Origin: Orobanche coerulescens
Lineage: Eukaryota; Streptophyta; Magnoliopsida; Lamiales; Orobanchaceae
Direction of reading: 5' to 3'
Length of the DNA stretch: 64,000 bases
Assembly (NCBI GenBank): GCA_033398695.1
Contig: JAWKAU010000039.1
Coordinates: 124,001 to 188,000 of the forward strand
Under the pieces are notes generated by a model, which made no database searches, had not been told where the DNA came from, and worked only from the letters and a program-made list of their open reading frames with translations. The position numbers and the translations under genes are program-made. The first letter of the stretch is position 1, and each line of letters starts with the position of its first letter. This document shows, piece by piece, positions 21,070 to 30,612 of the stretch.

Positions 21070-21479
21070 TAGCGTGCGCTAGCCTTCCCGAACTAGCGTG
21101 CGCTATCGGCCGAGTACCCTCGGCCAGGGCCCGCACGACCCGGCACCACCGACCAAACCTGCCGACCAAACCTGCCGACCCAACTCCCGATAGCGTGCGC
21201 TACGACCGGAAGCCTGCGCGCGCTAGCCGGCCTGTCCAGTAGCCTCTGGACTAAACAGCTCGCCCTGGTAACGTACGCTAGTCGTCCGACAGCGTGCGCT
21301 ACCCCTGCCGGTTAACGTGCGCTACGACCGACCGTAGCGTGCGCCACCTGCCGATCCTGACCGAGTCCAGAACCTCAGAACCCCACTGCCCAGACCCGAT
21401 AGCGTGCGTTAGGCCAGCCGATAGCATGCGCTACACCTGACGGTTAGCGCGCGCAGCCTTCCGGCCGTAGCATGCGCTA
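21070..21479 (-). repeat. Dyad array in the 3' LTR of C (about 12 units)
   Basis: Read on the plus strand as TAGCGTGCGCTA and variants; on the element's own strand the centre is CA as in A, L2 and H. The first two units start at 21070 and 21094. Units near the middle have TA centres or lost arms. The companion inverted repeat GTCCAGTAGCCTCTGGAC is at about 21234. Confidence 0.9.
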
Positions 21480-22057
21480 CGCCGGTTCCTGCCGCACCTG
21501 TCCGAACGGTGCACGCAATCGTCCGGCCAGTCCCGCAACCGTCCGGCCAGTACCCGACCACCAGGGCTCGACGACTCGATTTCCAAAAACGTAAGGAACG
21601 AACACGATGAAAAGTTCGCGGACAACATCAATGACCCGAAATGAAAACATAATACTATAATTAATCATACGCGACCAAAAAACGGGTCGAGACAACAATT
21701 ACAGATACGGATACCCGTAACTTTCAAGAAATTACCAAAATGGCCCAAAATACCCGGAAATCATGATACGTGATCGAATAACCAAACCGAAGTTCACAAC
21801 ACGTCTAACAAAGTTAAACGGACTTACGGGAAACTCGAAACAGCAGTTTCGAATGAGATTCGCAAGAATCGAACTCAAGTGCGGAAAAGTCGCTAAAAAG
21901 CACGGAACTCAACAAAACGACACCGAAACAAACTCGGATGTCAAAAAGTGTAGAATTAATCATTCTCAGAATGACGAAACGGTCATGAGCGAGTCGTCAA
22001 AACAGACTCCGAACGAAAAAAGAAATTTACCGAAAATTGAAAATTGCGGATATTACA

Positions 22058-22094
22058 TTCTACCCCCCTTAAAAGAAGTTTCGTCCCGAAACTT
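22058..22094 (-). promoter_or_regulatory. Polypurine tract and hairpin of C
   Basis: Minus strand AAGTTTCG-GGA-CGAAACTT (22076-22094, perfect 8-bp stem), then TCTTTTAAGGGGGGTAGAA, then the LTR. The hairpin is retained although C has no pol stop codon to carry it. Confidence 0.85.
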
Positions 22095-22839
22095 AAAACA
22101 AGTAGGGAGAAGCAATATCCCGCCAGGAAAACTCAACAAGATATGCAAGAAACGCGTAACTAACTCCCAACGGCGAAATGTTACAAACAACGCAACGAAA
22201 TATACGGTGTGAAAACACGCTCCACGACGACCAACACAGCGTCGCCGTTAGGGATATAATAAAACCAACAAATGACAAGCGTCATCAAATGGATAATACA
22301 ATCAAGTCAATTATCCGAACAATCACAAAACACAACGAACGAAAATCAATACGATTGACCAACCCAACGGTACATCAATCAAAACGCGAGCCAACCGCTG
22401 AACAAATACGGAATTCCACTGCCCAAGGGTTGGAAAATCGAAAACGAGACCAATTTCCCAAACTTGAAGGAATTACGAAGGAGCCTGAACGCTCAACAAT
22501 GACGAAACGAGAACAAAAACCAAACAAACAAACGATCAAGACAACAAAAATCGAACAATCATGTCCGAAACACGAAGGATAATAAAATTCAAACAACAAC
22601 TCCCAGGATGATCTGGTGAGAACTACAAGACATGCATTCCCATAAGATCCACAGGAAAGGGAATAGCGATTGAAAAGTCACAACGACAAATGAGTTATTC
22701 CGAAAAGATACCACACTCGTTCGATAAACAAAAACAAGGGGCAGGACAAGCTCAGAAATGTCAACGAACATAAATGAGTCGACAAAGTAGAATATACAGA
22801 AGTTCAAAATCCGATCCACTTCGAATAAAAGAACTAGTA
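22095..22839 (-). other. Non-coding interior of C, 3' part
   Basis: No recognisable coding sequence, RNA gene or repeat. The open frames here (for example 22178-22582) have no recognisable domain and biased composition. Confidence 0.5.
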
Positions 22840-22978
22840 GAACCCGTTGGAATATTTATTCCACACATTATTTAATTTGTGTTTTGATGATTAAAGTTGC
22901 TAAATAACAAAACAACATCGAGGCGAAGCAAAACGACGAAGCAGACGAAGACGCAAAAAGTTTCAATCTGGACTGCAT

Positions 22979-23521
22979 TAGCGCACGCTAAAGCATATAT
23001 GTTAGCGCACGCTAACGGGAAGAAATCTGCATTCCAGCCAAGTTTCGATGTAGGCTGCAGTGAAGTCAGCTGTTGAGATAGCGCACGCTACACGGTATCA
23101 TTAACGCACGCTATCGAGCCTTGTTACCGTTGTGAAGGAATTCAAACACAGTATAACGTATGAAATGAAGTCAGCTTTAGCGCACGCTACAAAGTATGAA
23201 TAGCGCACGCTAAGAAGTTTGAATCAAGTCAATCAGAACGTTGGAAAGATTCGGCGGAAAGTCAAGCATCAAACGGATAGTTTGACAAGTAAAGGCAACG
23301 GATATATTACGTTAACGCACGCTACTCATTCATGGTTAACGTACGCTAAGTAAGTGAGATAACGTACGTAAGGCAGAAGGCATAACGTACGCTAAAGAAG
23401 AAACGAAGCTACTGGACTGAAAGTGGGAACAGTCTAGCGCACGCTACATGAAAGATATTATGCACGCTAAAACAAAAATGTGCGATAGCACACGCTAAGA
23501 AGGAATAGCTAGCGCACGCTA
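22979..23521 (+). repeat. Dyad array in the copia-like solo LTR (about 14 units)
   Basis: Units start near 22979, 23003, 23079, 23102, 23178, 23201, 23313, 23337, 23360, 23383, 23435, 23457, 23486 and 23510. The within-block spacing is 22-24 bp. Several units have TAACG in the left arm. Confidence 0.93.
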
Positions 23522-23563
23522 GCTAGTCAACTGGCAGCAACGGCTAGTAAGGAGGAAGAAGGC

Positions 23564-23570
23564 TATAAAT
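23564..23570 (+). promoter_or_regulatory. TATA box of the copia-like solo LTR
   Basis: CTATAAATACC context; 42 bp after the last dyad unit, further than the 9-12 bp in the gypsy LTRs. Confidence 0.7.
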
Positions 23571-24087
23571 ACCAAGGAGTTGGTATTATTCCACACAACA
23601 ACATTGAGCAAAGCATCCATACGTGTTATATCATTGTAAACATTATAGTTGTTGTTCTTGAGCTTGATTAAGAGTGATTGAGTGTTATACACAAGATCAT
23701 ACACGAGCGAGAAAAAGAAAAGATACGATTTGATTCGGTGTTATTAGGATCAAGGATCCAGCATTGTTAGAATCACAATCGCTATCTTAGTGAGGTTTAT
23801 CTAGTACCGATAGAAAGCTAGAGTGGTTGATTCCTTATCCAATAGAAAAGGAAAAACGGTTTTACTCGGATCGATAGAAGACGAGCTTGTAACGGTAATC
23901 CCTCGACCGATAGAAGAGAGGCGTAGAGGTTTTGATCTTAAGCCTAAAGAAAAAGATACATCGAGAGAGGACGTAGGCTTCGTTAATAGCCGAACCTCTA
24001 TAAATCCTTGTGTGATTTATTTTCCGCAATTTATTTTCGCTTCCGCATAAAACGGCGCAAATATCCGATATGGTACCCAACAGAACC

Positions 24088-25471
24088 AAATGATGTCACT
24101 CCCGAACAAGGTTCACAAGAATCAAATTGAACCCGAAAAAGTCACATCGATAACCAGATCGACCCACAACAAGATCACAGCTCGTTCGAACGATGAAACC
24201 AAAATACAGAACAAGTTCATAAAGTGTCAACGAACATGAGCGAATCGATAGACTGGAGAAAGAGAAAATAAAGAAGTCAAAATAGTACGGGCATTACCTC
24301 CGACCTCGTCCACGAAATTCACAAAAACGGGAGCAAGGTAACAAGACATTAAACAACCGACACATAACGGAACCATCACCGATGCACACGGTCATACCAA
24401 ACCAAGCTCTAACAGCTCGCACATGCGCGACAACGCAGAAATCACCACGAGGCGACAACATTCAACACCAACATCCCGCCTCTCACAGGGGGCTAGCACA
24501 ACCAATGTGTGGAAAGCGACTCAACGCTCACATCGCCAATTCGATCATACTCGGGAGAAAGTATCAAAATGACAACGCGAACATCATACATACATACCCA
24601 GCCCTCAAACGGGAATGGATAGGTTTTAAAAACGAAAACCTCATTTTGAAAATAATTTAGAAGAACACCGGTTGATCTTGAGTATCACCTTTCAAAAAGT
24701 ACAAACGTGAAACATCGTTATCGAGACATTGGAGAACCATTTCGCATTTGATAAAAATGAGGACACTTTCTCTTAGTGAAAACTTTCAGAATATTCGACC
24801 CTCGGGTCTAAATAAAAGTGTTTCTAAAACATTGAAAATATCTCAAAGCATTTTGGTCCTCGAAGTAGAAAATTTTTGAAATATATTGTGGCATCTAGGA
24901 TATACCACAAGAAAATAACTCATTTGAAAAGTATGTCTCGAAATTTATTTTTCTAAGATACTCAAGGTTTTCAAAAATCCAATAGGTCAGAATGCCCAAA
25001 ACTCGCACATATCGACGTTCACTAAAACAACTCCTAGTACACGCATCAAAACGTTTAAAATCAAGACAATACATGTCTTTAAATGGAAATAAACGATAAA
25101 ATACCATAGTCGAAGACCGCCTGGGATTCAGAACAACACCACTGACCCCATTCGAGGCCTCTAAGGACCCTCCCGCACTGGCTAGTGAACAAGTCGAACG
25201 CGTATAAGCACAAAGCTTCCACAATAGAACTTGTAAAATGTGCAAATCGATTCGAAAATCATCAGCAACAGACAAAAACAACAATAAAAAGACATCACAA
25301 GCGACGACACTCCTCGTATAAATCAAATACGAGAGTCGACTAAATACATATCGTGAAATCAAAATCCACATAAGGATTCCACCACTTAACAAATAATCAT
25401 AAAAATAGCTCTTGTCACACGAGGCACAACACAAAGAAGGGAGACTTACTTCCACAGGTCGCACGAAGATG
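24088..25471 (-). other. Non-coding interior of C, middle part
   Basis: About 1.4 kb of C between its two insertions. The longest frame (24895-25464, minus, 189 residues) has no recognisable domain and is probably chance. Nothing else is seen. Confidence 0.5.
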
Positions 25472-25476
25472 ATGAT
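25472..25476. repeat. Target-site duplication ATGAT of element B, left copy
   Basis: ATGAT is repeated exactly at 30460-30464. Confidence 0.95.
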
Positions 25477-25645
25477 TGTTAGGCGTATTTTTATGCGCTT
25501 TTATATCATTATTTTATATCCATCTTGAGCCTAAATCAGCATAAATGAGCTTTTAATGCATTATTTTTATATGTTTTGTAGGAAATCGGAGTCCGGAAGC
25601 CAAAACGATGAAAAACGGGCGAAAATAGCAGTTTTTAGTCATGAG

Positions 25646-25746
25646 CCGCGGCACACACCAAGTGAACCGCGGCACACGAAGACAACCAGCGAATGATGTG
25701 CACACTGTACTGTGTGCCGCGGCACACACCAAGTGAGCCGCGGCAC
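25646..25746 (+). repeat. Paired CCGCGGCAC boxes in U3 of element B
   Basis: CCGCGGCAC starts at 25646 and 25667, and again at 25717 and 25738, so each pair is 21 bp apart, with ACACCAAGTG between boxes in both pairs. CCGCGG is a 6-bp palindrome. The TATA box is about 200 bp downstream. The 3' LTR has the same set near 29344-29445. Confidence 0.88.
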
Positions 25747-25946
25747 AGAAAGCGCAAAAAGACGCCACTGTCAGGGTTCTGAGAAAAGTAAGTATGCTGA
25801 ATTTTGATAATTGGGCCGCGGATGTACATCAGCTTTGGGCCGCTTGGGCTTTTGTTTTTGTTTTGCCGTGAGGAGCACTTTGAGGGAAGGAGATTTTTGA
25901 TGACTTTTTCGTGGGACACCTACTGAAGGAGGGATAAGAGATATGA

Positions 25947-25956
25947 TATAAAAAGG
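25947..25956 (+). promoter_or_regulatory. TATA box of element B 5' LTR
   Basis: TATAAAAAGG; repeated in the 3' LTR. Confidence 0.7.
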
Positions 25957-26777
25957 CACAGCAAAGAGAAAAAAAGGAGAGGTGGGGGGCGGAGGAAGAA
26001 ATCAAGGAGAAAACAAGGTGTAGATTTGTGGGGCAACAACAAGACCACGGATCCCTACGGTTTTTCTGCATCTTAGTTTTTAGATTTATTCGAGTAGGAT
26101 TTTGATTGTAGCCAATTTCATGACGGTTTGATTATTTATTATTATTATTTCGATTTACTCGTTATTCTATTGAATTGGATTCTTCTTACTGTTCTTAATG
26201 CTTTTTAATTATCTAGGCAACAGTTAATTTGTTTTGAATGTCTTTATGGATTCGGGAGATGAAATTTAGGCATAGTTCTTGTTAGACGAATCATAATTTT
26301 CGTGAGATAGGGATATACTCATGCGAATTGTGAAGCCTGTTATTGTGGGAATTCTTGAACTGTTTTAGCTATTAATTATCTGATTCGAATAGGGATATAT
26401 CGAGTTAGTAATTCGTAGTATTTTATATCGACCTTGGGAAAGGCTTTAGAATAATTTAGGAATTCCTGGCTTACAATCAATTGAATAACAGTGAATTGAA
26501 TCGAATAAATATCATTCCCGATTGTTTGAGGTGAAAATCATAATCCTACCCCTTATTAGTATTATTATTATTATTATTAGTACTATTATTTACTTCCTGC
26601 AATTAGTTTAGATATAAACTCTATTTAATTGTTCTTCAAATAAAATTGTGAGTTGACTAAATTTTGGTACTTAGTGAAATCAGTCCTCGAGGGAACGATA
26701 CTTTACTTATCACTTAATTACTTGTTGACACCGTGCACTTGCGGCATATTGTGAGGGATTTTCCCACAACAAGTTTT

Positions 26778-26795
26778 TGGCGCCGTTGCCGGGGA
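26778..26795 (+). promoter_or_regulatory. Primer binding site for tRNA-Asp, element B
   Basis: TGGCGCCGTTGCCGGGGA, an 18-nt complement to the plant tRNA-Asp 3' end and identical to that of element I. Confidence 0.93.
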
Positions 26796-26885
26796 CTGAT
26801 TTTTTTCGCTAATATCAATACCAAGCGACTCTAATTTTAATTTGAAGTTTTTCTTTTTTAGTCTCTATATTTTTATTTCTTCATT

Positions 26886-27383
26886 ATGTTTTCCTATGAG
26901 TATCGTGGCCCTTGGCATTTCATAAATTTCGATGTTCTTAATAATTTGCCAAATAGGGTCAGTCAGCCCCCTCCCCCAAAACAAAAGACCATGCTTGAAG
27001 AATGTGTAGACACTCTTAAAAATCCTGATAGTACTCTTTTTGAGCTAGAATGTGCACGTCGTGGTCTTGAGATTCACTATGGTTATTTTCCGGCTAATAT
27101 ATTTAGTAGTGAAGATGAAGGGGAGGTTGAGATGAAAGACATGTTAAGTTTTAGGGTCGATCCCCCAGCACCCGATAATTACATAAAGTGTGATGAGCCT
27201 GTAGAAGAAGTTACCATTGATGATGTTTCCCAAGAAATTTCATTAAATTGTCATCAAACTTCGACTAATAAGGTGAACACTTATGTGCCTAAAATTTTAT
27301 TAACGGTGCCATGCATAATTTTTCCTAAATCCATAATGGGAGAGATTGACCCCATTACTCATGATTTTATTGGTGATTCTTGA
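26886..27383 (+). CDS. 165-residue ORF of non-autonomous element B, unknown function
   Basis: This is the only sizeable intact frame in B, placed 90 bp after the primer site where gag would start. The start ATG at 26886 follows a TTTATTTCTTCATT leader. The protein begins MFSYEYRGPWHFINFD, has a proline-lysine stretch (PPPPKQK, about 29-36), a segment resembling a short helical repeat (LEECVDTLKNPDSTLFELE), an acidic middle (SSEDEGEVEMKD), and a mixed hydrophobic end. I recognise no gag, zinc knuckle, protease or RT motif. It could be a remnant of an element-specific leader protein or a much reduced gag. That the frame is open in a young element hints it is used, but one copy cannot show this. 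Confidence 0.5.
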   Translation: MFSYEYRGPWHFINFDVLNNLPNRVSQPPPPKQKTMLEECVDTLKNPDSTLFELECARRGLEIHYGYFPANIFSSEDEGEVEMKDMLSFRVDPPAPDNYIKCDEPVEEVTIDDVSQEISLNCHQTSTNKVNTYVPKILLTVPCIIFPKSIMGEIDPITHDFIGDS

Positions 27384-27650
27384 GTTCTAATGAGGTTGTG
27401 CATGATAATGCTTTATTATTTGCCCATTCGAACTCTGCTTATTTTTTCATGCCTTATCATTATTATATTCTTCCATCATTTTTTGGTTGTCCGCATAATT
27501 ATTCTTATTCATTATTTTTGGCAACCGGGCATGAGTCAAAGCCGCCCTTGTGGAATAAGAGGCTTATTGATTGCAAGAAGGGGGCATTTGGCAATCTCCC
27601 TAGAAAGAAACCACGTTAGATTTTTTTTTTTTTTCGCCACGTCATGCTCA

Positions 27651-27690
27651 AGACGTAAAATAGAGCGCTGGATGGGAGGCAACTCATCAT
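27651..27690 (+). promoter_or_regulatory. Post-ORF conserved motif of element B
   Basis: AGACGTAAAATAGAGCGCTG, then GATGGGAGGCAACTCATC, matching the block after pol in element I (5173-5210). Confidence 0.6.
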
Positions 27691-27890
27691 TTTTACTTGC
27701 TTTTTAGTTAGTTGTTTTTTTTATTATTTTTCGTTTTTAATTTTTCTTTGTTTTGTTATTTCATTTGGATTCGTGTATTCTTGTTGGCCCTTATTTCTCT
27801 GATATTTCTTTTTAACCCCTATGAGTTATTATTCTTCATATTCTAGTCTTTCTTGATTTAATGTCTATCGTTATCTCATGACTAGAGACT

Positions 27891-27901
27891 AAGTTTGGGG
27901 G
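27891..27901 (+). promoter_or_regulatory. Internal polypurine-like tract of element B
   Basis: AAGTTTGGGGG, identical to the terminal tract at 29160-29170 but 1.27 kb upstream; it corresponds to 3407-3422 in element I. Confidence 0.65.
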
Positions 27902-28423
27902 TCCCTTGTGATGTTGGGAGTTATTTGAAGTATGGATTGACCGACGTTTCCACTCAGACATGTGCGGGTGTTCAAGAAGACATTTGGAATAAGTTTCACT
28001 TTTCCTTATCTCTTTTATTTTCACATGAGTTTTATTATTGATAATGTTATGTGTAGTGGACTTTATTTTGCATGCTGTTGATGGTTTTTGCAAGCTTGAA
28101 TTTTTCGTGAATTTTTCATGCTTCCATGTGTAAAACTGATGTTACGATACTGATTTCTCTTTGAAGAAACAGTTGACTTTTGGTTGAGTTGCAGTCAGCG
28201 ATTTCTGTTTCTGTTGAGTATTCATTTAGGTCCGAAATTTTATCGTTTTTGTAGAAATTTTAGCAGATAAGAAAGGAGACATACGTGTTTGCAAATCACC
28301 GTTTATACGTTTGGTTAAACTTTTCGCGTAGCTAGTCGTCCAGTACTACGAGTCTTGTTGGCATTTGGATTGAGTTTAGGGTCGGACAGTTTTTCCAAAA
28401 AGTCGAGATACTATTTGTTCTAT
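27902..28423 (+). other. Non-coding 3' region of element B
   Basis: About 500 bp, T-rich, with no recognisable coding sequence. Confidence 0.5.
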
Positions 28424-28700
28424 GATGGGAAGTTTAGTAACCGGGGGTATTCACGTGACCCGTTGTTTATTCTCGCGTAAAACGACGACCCTGAATAGAT
28501 TAATAATTTAGAAATATCGCATTATCGATGATGGGAAGCCTAGTAACCGGGGGTATTCACGTGACCCATTGTTTACCCTCGCGTAAAACAGCAACCTTGA
28601 CATGCGAGACTGGCTATTCGAGTTTTTTTCTCCGCTGTAGAGGGGGGCTTAGTAACTAGAAGCATCCATGTGCCCCATGAGTGTCTTTTACGTCAAACGG
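28424..28700 (+). repeat. Imperfect direct repeats in the 3' region of element B
   Basis: GATGGGAAG followed by TTTAGTAACCGGGGGTATTC and ACGTGACCC starts at 28424 and again at 28530 (period 106 bp). A third, more diverged unit (GGCTTAGTAACTAGAAGCATC) starts near 28643. Confidence 0.8.
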
Positions 28701-29159
28701 TTCCCCGATACATGAGAATGGAAATCCACCCTAGGATCATCCCGATGAAATATCCCGAGAACCGAAACCTAGTGGTTAACTCGAATCATATTATTGATCA
28801 TACATAAGGGAATGTTGTCCTAGGTGTAATTTTGATAATGAAACTCTTGAATTTTGCCACTAGACTATGGGACTGGGCGAATTGGCTTGTTTAATCTAAC
28901 CCTTCATATTGACGGTCGGTTAAATTCACGATTGTTAATCTTCGAGCTTGATTTTCATCATGAACGATTGATTAGGACTGAAATTGGTTACTTTGTGGAA
29001 TCAGTGTCCGGGACGTGACTCACTATTACGATACTTGTATTATTCTTTGAGATTTTCAGGGTAGTATTGATTAAGTTGAGCACTATGGATTTGCATGATT
29101 ATTCACGATACATTTTGTTTAAAATTGAAAATTGTTTGCTTGAGGACAAGCAAAGGCTC

Positions 29160-29170
29160 AAGTTTGGGGG
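29160..29170 (+). promoter_or_regulatory. Terminal polypurine tract of element B
   Basis: AAGTTTGGGGG, 4 bp from the 3' LTR start at 29175. Confidence 0.88.
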
Positions 29171-29174
29171 TATT

Positions 29175-30459
29175 TGTTAGGCGTATTTTTATGCGCTTTT
29201 ATATCATTATTTTATATCCATCTTGAGCCTAAATCAGCATAAATGAGCTTTTAATGCATTATTTTTATATGTTTTGCAGGAAATCGGAGTCCGGAAGCCA
29301 AAACGATGAAAAACGGGCGAAAATAGCAGTTTTTAGTCATGAGCCGCGGCACACACCAAGTGAACCGCGGCACACGAAGACAACCAGCGAATGATGTGCA
29401 CACTGTACTGTGTGCCGCGGCACACACCAAGTGAGCCGCGGCACGAGCGCAAAAGACGCCCTTGTCGGGGTTCTGAGAAAAGTAAGTATGCTGAATTTTG
29501 ATAATTGGGCCGCGGATGTACATCAGCTTTGGGCCGCTTGGGCTTTTGTTTTTGTTTTGCCGTGAGGAGCACTTTGAGGGAAGGAGATTTTTGATGACTT
29601 TTTCGTGGGACACCTACTGAAGGAGGGATAAGAGATATGATATAAAAAGGCACAGCAAAGAGAAAAAAAGGAGAGGTGGGGGGCGGCGGAAGAAATCAAG
29701 GACAAAACAAGGTGTAGATTTGTGGGGCAACAACAAGACCACGGATCCCTACGGTTTTTCTGCATCTTAGTTTTTAGATCTATTCGAGTAGGATTTTGAT
29801 TGTATCCAATTTCATGACGGTTTGATTATTTATTATTATTTCGATTTACTCGTTATTCTATTGAATTGGATTCTTCTTACTGTTCTTAATGCTTTTTAAT
29901 TGTCTGCATGATTAATTTGTTTTGAATGTCTTTATGGATTCGGGAGATGAAATTTAGGCATAGTTCTTGTTAGACGAATCATAATTTTCGTGAGATAGGG
30001 ATATACTCATGCGAATTGTGAAGCCTGTTATTGTGGGAATTCTTGAACTGTTTTAGCTATTAATTATCTGATTCGAATAGGGATATATCGAGTTAGTAAT
30101 TCGTAGTATTTTCTATCGACCTTGGGAAAGGCTTTAGAATAATTTAGGAATTCCTGGCTTACAATCAATTGAATAACAGTGAATTGAATCGAATAAATAT
30201 CATTCCCGATTGTTTGAGGTGAAAATCATATTCCTACCCCTTATTAGTATTATTATTATTATTATTAGTACTATTATTTACTTCCTGCAATTAGTTTAGA
30301 TATAAACTCTATTTACTTGTTCTTCAAATAAAATTGTGAGTTGACTAAATTTTGGTACTTAGTGAAATCAGTCCTCGAGGGAACGATACTTTACTTATCA
30401 CTTTATTACTTGTTGACACCGTGCACTTGCGGCATATTGTGAGGGATTTTCCCACAACA
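29175..30459 (+). mobile_element. 3' LTR of element B (1285 bp)
   Basis: Nearly identical to 25477-26771. Small deletions occur in the CCGCGGCAC region (near 29445) and in a TTATTATT run. Confidence 0.94.
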
Positions 30460-30464
30460 ATGAT

Positions 30465-30596
30465 CGCCCCACGATACTAACCACGACCAACAAACTCAAA
30501 TGACGCGTCGCGACACGACTCAGTCAGATAAAATCCGACGAAACAAGACTCAAACAACACGACTTGACCCGACAGCCTAGGTTTTCCTCAACTTAA
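30465..30596 (-). other. Leader of element C between primer site and element B
   Basis: About 130 bp of 5' untranslated sequence, no coding signal. Confidence 0.5.
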
Positions 30597-30608
30597 GCTC
30601 CGATACCA
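30597..30608 (-). promoter_or_regulatory. Primer binding site for initiator tRNA-Met, element C
   Basis: Minus strand TGGTATCGGAGC, one change from the usual TGGTATCAGAGC, 4 bp from the 5' LTR. Confidence 0.88.
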
Positions 30609-30612
30609 TTTA

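Larger units (their letters stand above)
18811..22057 (-). mobile_element. 3' LTR of element C (3247 bp)
   Basis: On the minus strand it begins TGTAATATCCGC and ends CGGATTGGGGGTGTTACA. It is collinear with 30613-33796. It contains the dyad array (21070-21479), TATA (21052-21058), duplicated blocks in the U5 half (CCGTTGGGATTTTAGCCCC twice near 19513 and 19564; GTCGATCCACGTCTCT twice near 19832 and 19900), and the U5 hairpin (19173-19215). Relative to the 5' LTR it has about 80 extra bases near 21615-21695. Confidence 0.92.
22845..24082 (+). mobile_element. Solo LTR of a copia-like family inside C (1238 bp)
   Basis: It is bounded by a perfect duplication GAACC (22840-22844 and 24083-24087). 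It starts CGTTGGAATATTTATTCC, evidently TG changed to CG, and ends ...GGTACCCAACA. The TGTTGG/CCAACA ends and the GTGTTTTGATGAT stretch near the start resemble Ty1/copia LTRs rather than the TGTAA-type gypsy LTRs here, yet it carries the same TAGCGCACGCTA array. Superfamily assignment is inferred from the ends only. Confidence 0.85.
25477..26771 (+). mobile_element. 5' LTR of element B (1295 bp)
   Basis: It begins TGTTAGGCG and ends CCCACAACA. It contains paired CCGCGGCAC boxes (25646-25746) and a TATA box (25947-25956), plus a TTATTATTATT microsatellite in U5 near 26560. Confidence 0.94.
25477..30459 (+). mobile_element. Element B: small non-autonomous Athila/Tat-like LTR element (5.0 kb)
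   Basis: Complete: 5' LTR 25477-26771, tRNA-Asp primer site 26778-26795, one 165-residue ORF, post-ORF motif 27651-27690, internal polypurine-like tract 27891-27901, terminal tract 29160-29170, 3' LTR 29175-30459, and a perfect duplication ATGAT. The LTRs are nearly identical by eye, with a few substitutions and small indels, so the insertion is recent. It lacks protease, RT, RNase H and integrase. The shared primer site, tract and post-pol motif suggest mobilisation by an Athila/Tat element like I. Confidence 0.94.

Noticed and set aside
7214..22057. Same family for L2 and the 3' LTR of C because both are 3247 bp
   Set aside because: The sequences do not align apart from short shared signals; the equal length is coincidental.
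24895..25464. 189-residue minus-strand frame in element C
   Set aside because: No domain recognised, odd composition, and it lies in the non-coding interior of a non-autonomous element.
29251..29613. Frames repeated at 25635-25919 and 29251-29613 that look like a duplicated small gene
   Set aside because: They are the U3 regions of the two LTRs of element B, read antisense.
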